A stretch of 22,873 nucleotides of DNA from CAYNFP01 sp964396655 (GTDB taxonomy: Bacteria > Bacillota_I > Bacilli_A > RF39 > UBA660). Below are positions 1-5,692 of the stretch, one piece after another. A program made the translations under genes and the position numbers. The stretch's first letter is position 1. Every line of letters starts with the position of its first letter. Location of the stretch: the NCBI GenBank assembly GCA_964396655.1, contig CAYNFP010000012.1, forward strand, positions 1-22,873. The letters run 5' to 3'. Below the pieces are notes generated by a model. That model ran no database searches. It saw nothing but the letters and a program-made list of their open reading frames with translations, and was not told where the DNA came from.

Positions 1-80
1 AAATACATTGTATCAGGTAACAAAATGTGCGGACACTTACTATTTCAATTTGTATTTTGTTATAGAAGAGTAAATTTATG

Positions 81-109
81 TTGACAAATACATATAATTA
101 TTGTATATT
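81..109 (+). promoter_or_regulatory. Promoter of the infC-rpmI-rplT operon
   Basis: A sigma-A type promoter: -35 TTGACA at 81-86, a 17-base spacer, and -10 TATATT at 104-109. This predicts a transcript start near 116, giving a leader of about 130 nt before infC. It is the best consensus -35 in the window, as expected for a ribosomal protein operon. Confidence 0.75.
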
Positions 110-115
110 ATATGA

Positions 116-246
116 GTAATAAAAAAAGAAAGAAGTGTATCCACACTCACCTGACTGATTTAATTGGTAGGTAAAATGCTTAATGATTTAAGTTTTTAAG
201 TGGATACTCTGTATTCGTTTTTTTATATATTATGGAGGTGTTTAGA
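116..246 (+). promoter_or_regulatory. L20-leader-like structured 5' UTR of infC
   Basis: The leader contains a perfect 8-bp long-range helix (137-144 with 200-207). It can be extended imperfectly outward by pairing the A-rich stretch 121-135 with 209-223, which includes a seven-T run at 218-224. A small inner helix pairs 149-152 with 169-172. Firmicute infC-rpmI-rplT operons are known to carry an L20-binding autoregulatory leader of about this size, with a closing helix near a terminator-like T-run. Length, place and helix fit that family, but the conserved primary-sequence core was not checked, and the terminator geometry is imperfect. Confidence 0.55.
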
Positions 247-765
247 ATAACTAAACAAAATGAAGCTCTAATAAATGAGCAAATTGAGTATAAGCAAGTA
301 ATCGTAATTGGACCTAATGGAGAAAAAATGGGTTTAAAATCAATCGAAGATGCAAGGACTTTAGCGTCATATGCAGGACTTGATTTGGTTTTAATGACTG
401 CAACTCCACAACCTGTTTGCAAAGTAATTGACTACAATAAGTATCGTTATGAAAAGCAAAAGAAAGAAAAAGAGCAAAGAAAGAAACAATTAGCTCAAAA
501 TCTTGAATTAAAAGAATATAGACTGAGTACAACAATTGATGTTCATGATTTTGAAACAAAATTAAGAAATGCTACTGCTCACTTACAAAAAGGTCATAAA
601 TTAAAAGTATCTATTAAATTTAAAGGAAGACAAATTATTCATCCTGAGATTGGTAGAGAAGTAATACTTAAATTTTGTAATAGATTAGAGGGAATAGCCG
701 TTAAAGAAAGTGAACCAAAACTTGAAGGTAGAAGTATGAGTTTGACTTTAGCGCCTATTAAATAA
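247..765 (+). CDS. infC: Translation initiation factor IF-3, AUA start
   Basis: IF-3 binds the 30S subunit, prevents premature 50S joining and proofreads start codon and initiator tRNA. The 172-residue product has the N-domain features (NEQIEYKQVIVIGPNGE, then LDLVLM and PVCKVIDYNKYRYE), a lysine-rich linker, and the C-domain (KGRQIIHPEIG, GRSMSLTLAP). The SD GGAGGTG at 234-240 lies six bases before ATA at 247-249. The in-frame ATG at 232 overlaps that SD and cannot be served by it, so I chose ATA. infC genes characteristically use AUU, AUC or AUA, which lets IF-3 repress its own translation. It is first gene of infC-rpmI-rplT behind a structured leader. Confidence 0.9.
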   Translation: MTKQNEALINEQIEYKQVIVIGPNGEKMGLKSIEDARTLASYAGLDLVLMTATPQPVCKVIDYNKYRYEKQKKEKEQRKKQLAQNLELKEYRLSTTIDVHDFETKLRNATAHLQKGHKLKVSIKFKGRQIIHPEIGREVILKFCNRLEGIAVKESEPKLEGRSMSLTLAPIK

Positions 766-783
766 AAAAGAAGGAGAAAGAAA

Positions 784-972
784 ATGACAAAACAAAAATC
801 ACATGGTGGTATAAGTAAAAAAATTAAAGTAAGAGTAGGTGGAAGCACCAAAATAGGTAGACCAGGAGGAAACCACAACACTGGTAAGAAAAATACAAAT
901 TTCAATAGAAAAAATAGAAAAGGTACTAGTTTGAGTAAAGGTGACTCAAATAGATACAAGAAAGTAATATAG
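784..972 (+). CDS. rpmI: 50S ribosomal protein L35
   Basis: A 62-residue, strongly basic protein of the usual L35 size. It starts MTKQKSHGGISKKIKV and has the Gly/Arg/Asn-rich centre and C-terminal KGDSNRYKKVI typical of the family. L35 is a late-assembling 50S protein. The SD AAGGAG at 771-776 is well placed for the ATG. It sits between infC and rplT, the conserved Firmicute order, and ends in TAG just before the rplT SD (GGGGGT). Identity rests on both sequence and position. Confidence 0.92.
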   Translation: MTKQKSHGGISKKIKVRVGGSTKIGRPGGNHNTGKKNTNFNRKNRKGTSLSKGDSNRYKKVI

Positions 973-985
973 GGGGTAGTAAAAA

Positions 986-1501
986 ATGACAAGAGTTAAA
1001 GGTGGAACAGTTTCTAAAACTAGAAGAAGAAAAGTTTTAAAACAAGCAAAAGGATATTTTGGAAGTAAACATAGAATATATAAAACAGCTCAAGAACAAT
1101 TATTTCATTCAGGTGCTTATAGTTACCAAGATAGAAAGAAAAGAAGTGGAGACTTTAGAAAACTTTGGATTACTAGAATTAATGCTGCTTGCAGATTAAA
1201 TGATATAAGTTATTCAAAATTTATTAATGGTCTTTCAAAAGCTGATATTAAAATTAACAGAAAAATGTTAAGTGAAATAGCAATAAATGATCCTTCAGAA
1301 TTTACAAAGATTGTAAATTTAGCTAAAGAAGCTTTAGAAGGTAAAAAAACTAAAAAAGTTGAAGTTAAAGAAGTAATTAAAGAAACAACAACTGATTTAA
1401 GTAAATTAACTGTTGCTGAATTAAAAGCTTTAGCAAAAGAAAAGAATATTGAAGGTTATACAACTATGAAAAAAGCTGAATTATTAGAAACTTTGAAATA
1501 A
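986..1501 (+). CDS. rplT: 50S ribosomal protein L20 with C-terminal SAP/Rho_N-like extension
   Basis: Residues 1 to about 117 are a normal L20 (start MTRVKGGTVSKTRRRKVLK, then YRDR-type YQDRKKRSGDFRKLW and the NGLSKADIKINRKMLSEIA helix). L20 binds 23S rRNA early in 50S assembly and in Firmicutes represses this operon through the leader RNA. Unusually the protein runs to 171 residues: a Lys/Glu/Thr linker (about 118-136) leads to DLSKLTVAELKALAKEKNIEG..MKKAELLETLK, a helix-extended-helix of the SAP or Rho N-terminal type that often binds nucleic acid. Standard L20 is about 118 residues. A terminator follows immediately. Confidence 0.93.
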   Translation: MTRVKGGTVSKTRRRKVLKQAKGYFGSKHRIYKTAQEQLFHSGAYSYQDRKKRSGDFRKLWITRINAACRLNDISYSKFINGLSKADIKINRKMLSEIAINDPSEFTKIVNLAKEALEGKKTKKVEVKEVIKETTTDLSKLTVAELKALAKEKNIEGYTTMKKAELLETLK

Positions 1502-1524
1502 ATACTCATTTAGAGTATTTTTTT
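1500..1524 (+). terminator. Terminator of the infC operon
   Basis: An 8-bp stem pairs AAATACTC (1500-1507) with GAGTATTT (1513-1520) around the loop ATTTA, and it is followed by a T-run to 1524. It overlaps the rplT stop codon. Confidence 0.85.
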
Positions 1525-1525
1525 C

Positions 1526-1554
1526 TTGAATTAATAAAATTATTCTAATATAAT
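1526..1554 (+). promoter_or_regulatory. Promoter for the 1578/1909 gene pair
   Basis: -35 TTGAAT at 1526-1531, a 17-base spacer and -10 TATAAT at 1549-1554 give a start near 1561, so the leader is only about 17 nt. The promoter abuts the preceding terminator, making this pair an independent unit. Confidence 0.65.
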
Positions 1555-1577
1555 AAATATCATTAAGGAGCATTTTT

Positions 1578-1907
1578 ATGAAAGATGAATATATTTTTGT
1601 TAGTAGTCAACTAACAATAAGAATAAAATCTCGTTTAAACAATATGACATATGATATTTATATCAATTATGATGGAGAAGAGCATTTATTAGGAACTTGT
1701 TATAATGGTATTTATGGTTCTTTTGGATATGATACAATAATTTATAATGAAAATGGAGTAGCTATTTTAAGAACGTTTGATGGAAAGATTAATATATCAT
1801 GTGCATTTAATGCAACTACAAACACATATATTGATGATGAATTTGATGTAGTAGATTTTTATTATAAGTGTTTAGCTAAGGATAAAATTTTAGGAAGGAA
1901 ATTTTAA
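1578..1907 (+). CDS. Hypothetical protein, first of a paralogous pair
   Basis: I do not recognise this 109-residue protein. The SD AAGGAG (1565-1570) sits seven bases before the ATG. Predicted strands alternate (YDIYINYDGEEHLLGTCY, DTIIYNENGVAILRTFDGKINIS), suggesting a small mostly beta fold with no signal peptide or membrane segment. The segment IIYNENGVAIL matches LMYNDKGISIL in the following gene, and both place it after a G-x-F/W-aromatic segment, so the two look like diverged duplicates. It has its own promoter and is one base from the next gene, so they are co-expressed. Confidence 0.7.
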   Translation: MKDEYIFVSSQLTIRIKSRLNNMTYDIYINYDGEEHLLGTCYNGIYGSFGYDTIIYNENGVAILRTFDGKINISCAFNATTNTYIDDEFDVVDFYYKCLAKDKILGRKF

Positions 1908-1908
1908 T

Positions 1909-2268
1909 ATGGTAACTAATTATTATTTTGATGCTAATATTGATATAATTAATTTTGAAGATAAATATTCTTTATATATAAAAACCGTACAATATAAAAG
2001 AAAAGTTGTTAAAGTATTGATAAATAATATTTTTTATCATATTGGTGAATATGAATTTTGGGGCGATAATTCAAAAAAAATAGAATATTTAATGTATAAT
2101 GACAAAGGAATATCAATATTATCAAAAGAAAATAATGAATTTGAAATAAAAGAATTATTTGATATTGAAAAATGTTCATATGTATTAGGTAGTCAAGAAG
2201 AAAGACTTGAAGAATTTAATAAATTATTTTGTACAGAATATAAAAAAGAATTATTAAAAAAGAAGTAA
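1909..2268 (+). CDS. Hypothetical protein, second of a paralogous pair
   Basis: This 119-residue protein is of unknown function. It begins one base after the previous stop, with the SD AGGAAGGA about eight bases upstream. The middle (KVVKVLINNIFYHIGEYEFWGD, then KIEYLMYNDKGISIL and FEIKELF) parallels the first gene, which supports a shared beta-rich fold. A charged helical tail (about residues 93-119, rich in Lys and Glu) is extra. No catalytic motif, signal or membrane segment is visible. The gene ends in a hairpin shared with the convergent gatD. Confidence 0.7.
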   Translation: MVTNYYFDANIDIINFEDKYSLYIKTVQYKRKVVKVLINNIFYHIGEYEFWGDNSKKIEYLMYNDKGISILSKENNEFEIKELFDIEKCSYVLGSQEERLEEFNKLFCTEYKKELLKKK

Positions 2269-2282
2269 ATTTTACTTCTTTT
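2257..2282. terminator. Bidirectional terminator between convergent genes
   Basis: AAAAGAAGTAAA (2257-2268) pairs with TTTACTTCTTTT (2271-2282). The A-rich left flank gives a T-run on the minus strand and the right arm gives one on the plus strand. The hairpin contains the stop of the plus-strand gene and the stop of gatD. Confidence 0.7.
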
Positions 2283-3024
2283 AGTTTTGAAAGTTTTCCA
2301 AATATTTTTTATATGCCTTAATTTCTGGAGTACTATTAATCTTTTTTAATTTATAATCTTTGTCTTTTTCTAATATTATTTTTTTAATAAAATAATTTGT
2401 TAAATAAGGATTTCTTATAAATAAAGGACCAATAATATAAGTACCATAAAAATTTTTATAATTAAATCCCTCATTATTATCTTTCGGTTTGTTTCCAGTT
2501 CCTTTATATAAGTTAAATAGGGTAGATGTGTTATCAAAAATAACTCCACTTCTATTTTGAAATCCTATAATTTTATTAGAAATTAATTTTGAATAACCTC
2601 CAACTTCTCCTACAATTCTAAAAGTTGAGGCATTTTTCATATCTTTTAAAGTGGTAATTTTAGTGTAGTAATCAAATATATTTAAACATTCTATTTTATT
2701 GCCATTAAAATCTATTATATATCTACCAAATAATTCGAAGGAATTACCAGTCATTAAAAAATATTTATTATTTTCAATGGCATTTTTAATATCATCTTTA
2801 TATTTAAAAATATCATTTAGTACTAATATTTCTGATTCTTCTGAACCCATTCCCATATAGTATATATCATATTTATTATAATCTATTTTATCATTAATAG
2901 TTAAAAATGATATTTCTGTATTTATTCCTTGTCTTTCAAATGCTTTTTTTAATGCTCTAATATTTCCATTTTCACCATACAAATTCATTAAATCATAATA
3001 TAAATGCGCTATTCTAATCTTCAT
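2281..3024 (-). CDS. gatD: GatD-like lipid II amidotransferase subunit, catalytic dyad missing
   Basis: 247 residues, the usual GatD length. It matches the family along its length: N-terminal LYYDLMNLYGENGNIRALKKA, MGMGSEESEI, the segment GFQNRSGV (GFENHGG in Staphylococcus aureus), and GTYIIGP (GTYLHGP there). GatD is the class I glutaminase partner of MurT; it releases ammonia from glutamine to amidate D-Glu of lipid II. Here the nucleophile segment reads FLMTGNSFELFG, so Thr92 stands where S. aureus has Cys94 (TICGGYQFLG), and Ile198 stands where it has His189. The whole protein has one Cys (C113) and one His (H7), neither at the active site. The fold seems kept but glutamine hydrolysis by the usual mechanism looks impossible. 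It starts three bases after murT. The S. aureus comparison is from memory. Confidence 0.85.
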   Translation of the reverse strand: MKIRIAHLYYDLMNLYGENGNIRALKKAFERQGINTEISFLTINDKIDYNKYDIYYMGMGSEESEILVLNDIFKYKDDIKNAIENNKYFLMTGNSFELFGRYIIDFNGNKIECLNIFDYYTKITTLKDMKNASTFRIVGEVGGYSKLISNKIIGFQNRSGVIFDNTSTLFNLYKGTGNKPKDNNEGFNYKNFYGTYIIGPLFIRNPYLTNYFIKKIILEKDKDYKLKKINSTPEIKAYKKYLENFQN

Positions 3025-3027
3025 GGC

Positions 3028-4359
3028 TTATCCTTCTTTCTCTAATAGACTTTTTAATATAATTTCCATATCAAAGCATACCATAGAATAAATTGTGCCT
3101 TTGGTTTTATTTTTTAATATTGGAATTATATTATTTGTGTCTTCTATAAGAATTAACTTATCTTTATTAATATTAGCATACATTAATCTAGTTAAAACAT
3201 CATATTTAAATCTTCCAACTATTAAAATTTTATCAATTTTTTTATTATTTAAATCTTCAAAATCTATATCCCATAACCAAGATAAATCATTTTCTAGGTA
3301 TCTTCTTGATGAATTTTCAAATCCCAATATAATTGTTTTATAACCAGGTTCTTTTATTATATAATCAATAGATTGTTTATAACTTAAATTATTTTCGTTT
3401 TTACTAGCTAACATTTGCCATTTTCTATTGTTTAATGAATAAATTTTTAATCTTTTAGGTTTAAGTTTATCTACATTTAATGCATTTAATATATTTTCTT
3501 TTTTTATTCCAAGAGTTGAAGTAAGAGAATAAGCTGCTAAAGTAAAATATACTGAATATAAGAAGTTAGAAGGTAATGATATTTGTTCTTTATTTATAAA
3601 AATTTCTCTATTTTTAATATCAATATTGTGTGCAAAGAAATCTAATTTACCTCTACTAAAATCACAGTTTTCACATTTATAATCTCCAATATGACCATAT
3701 TGATAGAAATTATATTTAAGTTTAGAATGACATACTGGACAGTATGCAGCATCTATATTATTAAGAATAGGCGCTGTTGAATAAGAATTTTTATCTATAC
3801 CATAAAAAGTAACTTTACCATTATGATTTAAACTAAGTCTTTTTACTAAAGGATCATCAGCATTTAATACTAAATGTATTTTATCATTTATTACTTTACT
3901 TATTTCGTTATAAATATTATATGGATGAGCATTTCTTGGGGGTTGATCTCTAGTAATATTTGTAATTACTAAATGAGTAGGGAAAAAATATTTAAATATT
4001 TCTTTCATATATTTTTCATCAAGTTCCATTAATAATACATCTTTATTAAATACTCCTCTTAAAGAAGTATTATTTAATATCAAAGATGCAATCCCATTAA
4101 TAGCATTGCTTCCAGACTTATTATAAGCAACTGTATAACCACTTTTAGTTAATATATGGTAAGTAAGTTCAGTAGTGGATGTTTTACCACTAGAACCCGT
4201 AATTCCTATTACATATTTAGGATATTTTATTTTAGCCAAAACATTTGGGTATAGTTTTAATGCCCAATATCCTCCAATAACAGAGCCTTCTTTTTTAACT
4301 AATAATTTGCTCATAAAATTAATTATTTTATTTGCTAATACAGCAATAAACATTATCAT
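3028..4359 (-). CDS. murT: MurT-like Mur ligase (lipid II isoglutaminyl synthase subunit)
   Basis: 443 residues, normal for MurT. An N-terminal hydrophobic stretch is followed by the Mur ligase central domain with P-loop GITGSSGKTSTT (52-63), NxTRDQ (134-139) and NADDP (166-170). A four-cysteine zinc ribbon is inserted (C207, C210, C229, C232), a MurT hallmark. The C-terminal DUF1727-type domain retains SWLWDIDFE (360-368). MurT activates the D-Glu carboxylate of lipid II with ATP for amidation, using ammonia from GatD. The segment QMLASKNENNLSYKQ stands where I expect an NPxGxN-type motif, so this region is diverged, in parallel with the altered GatD. The SD GGTGA sits seven bases before ATG. 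Confidence 0.88.
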   Translation of the reverse strand: MIMFIAVLANKIINFMSKLLVKKEGSVIGGYWALKLYPNVLAKIKYPKYVIGITGSSGKTSTTELTYHILTKSGYTVAYNKSGSNAINGIASLILNNTSLRGVFNKDVLLMELDEKYMKEIFKYFFPTHLVITNITRDQPPRNAHPYNIYNEISKVINDKIHLVLNADDPLVKRLSLNHNGKVTFYGIDKNSYSTAPILNNIDAAYCPVCHSKLKYNFYQYGHIGDYKCENCDFSRGKLDFFAHNIDIKNREIFINKEQISLPSNFLYSVYFTLAAYSLTSTLGIKKENILNALNVDKLKPKRLKIYSLNNRKWQMLASKNENNLSYKQSIDYIIKEPGYKTIILGFENSSRRYLENDLSWLWDIDFEDLNNKKIDKILIVGRFKYDVLTRLMYANINKDKLILIEDTNNIIPILKNKTKGTIYSMVCFDMEIILKSLLEKEG

Positions 4360-4380
4360 ATAAATTCACCACATTATTAT

Positions 4381-4408
4381 TTTATAATAAAAATACTCAT
4401 TTTGTCTA
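4381..4408 (-). promoter_or_regulatory. Promoter of murT-gatD
   Basis: On the minus strand -35 TAGACA (4408-4403), a 16-base spacer and -10 TATAAA (4386-4381) predict a start near 4374 and a leader of about 15 nt. Confidence 0.45.
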
Positions 4409-4481
4409 TTAAATTCTTCTTTTGTCGAATCTAATGCAAATAAAATAAATTTAATTTAGAATATCATTTAGGGTGATTATA

Positions 4482-4715
4482 ATGAACATGATCTATAAGA
4501 ATGACACAATTTATATTGATATGATTGGTAATGTAGATGGGGATGATATGAGACAATTAAAAAGAAGACTTTTTAGTGTTCTTGATCAATACGAAGTAGA
4601 AAATGTAGTAATTAATGTAAAAAGTGTTTTTAATTTAAATAGAAATTTAATGAATTCTTTAGTAAAAGAATACCATAAAAATTATAAAGGTAGTTTAACT
4701 ATTGATACAAAATAA
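4482..4715 (+). CDS. Small STAS-like protein
   Basis: 77 residues: strand (NDTIYIDMIGNVDGDDM), helix (RQLKRRLFSVLDQYE), strand (VENVVINVKSVFNLN), helix (RNLMNSLVKEYHKNY), strand (GSLTID). That order resembles a minimal STAS domain, as in anti-sigma factor antagonists of the SpoIIAA type. The DSSG-like phosphoserine loop of true antagonists is absent (FNLNRNL instead), and it is shorter than the usual ~110 residues. The SD AGGGTGA precedes ATG at 4482; an in-frame GTG at 4473 lies inside that SD and was rejected. It stands alone, ending in a terminator. The family assignment is tentative and the function unknown. Confidence 0.6.
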   Translation: MNMIYKNDTIYIDMIGNVDGDDMRQLKRRLFSVLDQYEVENVVINVKSVFNLNRNLMNSLVKEYHKNYKGSLTIDTK

Positions 4716-4739
4716 AAAATAATCTTTTTTGATTATTTT
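4716..4739. terminator. Bidirectional terminator
   Basis: A perfect 9-bp stem, AAAATAATC (4716-4724) with GATTATTTT (4731-4739), surrounds a six-T loop. It serves the plus-strand STAS-like gene and the converging minus-strand gene, whose stop lies in the right arm. Confidence 0.75.
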
Positions 4740-4960
4740 AAATTTCTTCCAAAAGGACTATTTAGTTGCTCTGTTAAAGTTGCTAAGGCAATATATTTAA
4801 TAATTAATTGTGTTTCTATTAAAAATAGTTCTTTTAATATTCTGCCATTTTTAGGTTTAATCTCTGATAACAATCCTTTTTTGGTTTCTAATTCTAAAAT
4901 CTCATTACTAGTTAAAATAATATCGTTTTCTATTTTTTTATTTTGATATTCTGAAAACAT
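4733..4960 (-). CDS. Hypothetical coiled-coil protein
   Basis: 75 residues, almost entirely helical and charged (EYQNKKIENDIILTSNEILELE, then RILKELFLIETQLIIKYIALATL), with heptad-like hydrophobic spacing and no recognised domain. The SD AAGGAA precedes the ATG, and the gene begins three bases after the GNAT-like gene, so the two are translated from one message. The shortness and lack of motifs suggest an adaptor or structural role, but this is only inference. Confidence 0.6.
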   Translation of the reverse strand: MFSEYQNKKIENDIILTSNEILELETKKGLLSEIKPKNGRILKELFLIETQLIIKYIALATLTEQLNSPFGRNLK

Positions 4961-4963
4961 AAT

Positions 4964-5446
4964 TTATATTCCTTTCTGTTTGTTAATATAAAATCCAAAT
5001 TTATTAGAATTTTCTTTTCTTTTTCTAAAGTATTCAAATATTCTTCTTAAATTAAAAATCATTGTAATTTGTGATATTTGATATTTAAAAGGTAATTTAT
5101 AAAATTTTAACTTATTAAATCCATTTTTAGTTAAATAATTTATTGTAATTGGATTTTTAGAAGCAAATATTATAGTTTTCTTTGTTTTAGTTAAGGCCTC
5201 ATTTATTAATTTTGTCATATGACCTTTATTTCTATATTTTTCTTTAATAATTATAAATTTAGGATCAATATAGTTTTTATTTTCTTTGTAACATAATACC
5301 CCAATTAAGATGTTATTTTCATATATCGCTAATTTTTGCATTTTTTTAATTTTATTAAATGAATAATATGTAATACCATATGATTTTCTAATTTCATTAA
5401 CAATTTCATTAATTTCTTGATCGGTTATATTATTTTTAAATATCAA
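4964..5446 (-). CDS. GNAT-family N-acetyltransferase-like protein
   Basis: 160 residues. The segment FIIIKEKYRNKGHMTKLINEAL (about 64-85) matches GNAT motif A, which binds the acetyl-CoA pyrophosphate (usual R/Q-x-x-G-x-G/A; here RNKGHM, with the last glycine replaced). YLTKNGFNKLKFYKL resembles the later conserved strand-helix. The upstream IAIYENNILIGVLCYKENK is the expected beta hairpin. The substrate is unknown. The start is uncertain: no ATG is available after the in-frame TGA just upstream, and TTG at 5446 with a weak SD is the best choice. It follows a frameshifted mini-gene by 18 bases and precedes the coiled-coil gene. Confidence 0.65.
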   Translation of the reverse strand: MIFKNNITDQEINEIVNEIRKSYGITYYSFNKIKKMQKLAIYENNILIGVLCYKENKNYIDPKFIIIKEKYRNKGHMTKLINEALTKTKKTIIFASKNPITINYLTKNGFNKLKFYKLPFKYQISQITMIFNLRRIFEYFRKRKENSNKFGFYINKQKGI

Positions 5447-5464
5447 ATATTCTCAACTCTTTTC

Positions 5465-5577
5465 TTATTCAGTTCCACTTTCAAGGCTTTCTAATTCTTG
5501 TTTTAAGTTGTTTATTTTATTATTCAAATTTATTAAATAGTTATAAAATCAGTACAAATTTCAGATAATTTTTCCAT
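5465..5577 (-). pseudogene. Frameshifted 37-residue coiled-coil gene
   Basis: A strong SD (AAGGAG) precedes ATG at 5577. The frame reads MEKLSEICTDF and then stops after ITI. A one-base correction at the four-T run in the GATTTTATAAC context restores FYNYLINLNN followed by KINNLKQELESLESGTE, ending at TAA (5465-5467). That would be 37 residues, with the intact half clearly helical and coiled-coil-like. The cause may be loss of one T in a homopolymer in the genome, or a sequencing or assembly error. Its placement between tRNA-Glu and the GNAT-like gene in the same direction suggests it was part of that operon. Confidence 0.5.
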
Positions 5578-5606
5578 AAATTCTCCTTAAATTTTTATTA
5601 TAATTT

Positions 5607-5682
5607 TGGTGACCCATACGGGATTTGAACCCGTGAATGTTGCCTTGAGAGGGCAATGTGTTAACCATTTCACCAATGGGCC
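5607..5682 (-). tRNA. tRNA-Glu(CTC)
   Basis: A 76-nt cloverleaf with encoded CCA. The acceptor arm GGCCCAT pairs with ATGGGTC, the D-arm includes TGGTGAAATGGTTAACA, the anticodon stem TTGCC/GGCAA closes the loop CTCTCAA (anticodon CTC, reading GAG), and the T-arm contains GGTTCGAATCC. It lies ten bases downstream of gltX on the same strand, with no terminator between, so it is probably processed from the gltX transcript. Confidence 0.92.
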
Positions 5683-5692
5683 ATTAAGAAAG

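Noticed and set aside
18..62. 9-bp inverted repeat (TAACAAAAT at 18-26 with ATTTTGTTA at 54-62)
   Set aside because: No T-run follows, the loop is 27 bases, and no gene is visible here; too weak in AT-rich DNA to call a feature.
232..246. In-frame ATG as the infC start
   Set aside because: It overlaps the only SD, and the extra residues are not conserved in IF-3; ATA at 247 is better placed.
314..559. Minus-strand ORF inside infC
   Set aside because: Shadow of a confident gene, with no SD and no family resemblance.
639..992. Minus-strand ORF across infC, rpmI and the rplT start
   Set aside because: Hydrophobic low-complexity reading opposite Lys-rich ribosomal genes; no SD.
5575..5606. Separate promoter (TATAAT between tRNA-Glu and the frameshifted mini-gene)
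   Set aside because: No acceptable -35 at 17 bases; the site would lie inside the tRNA.
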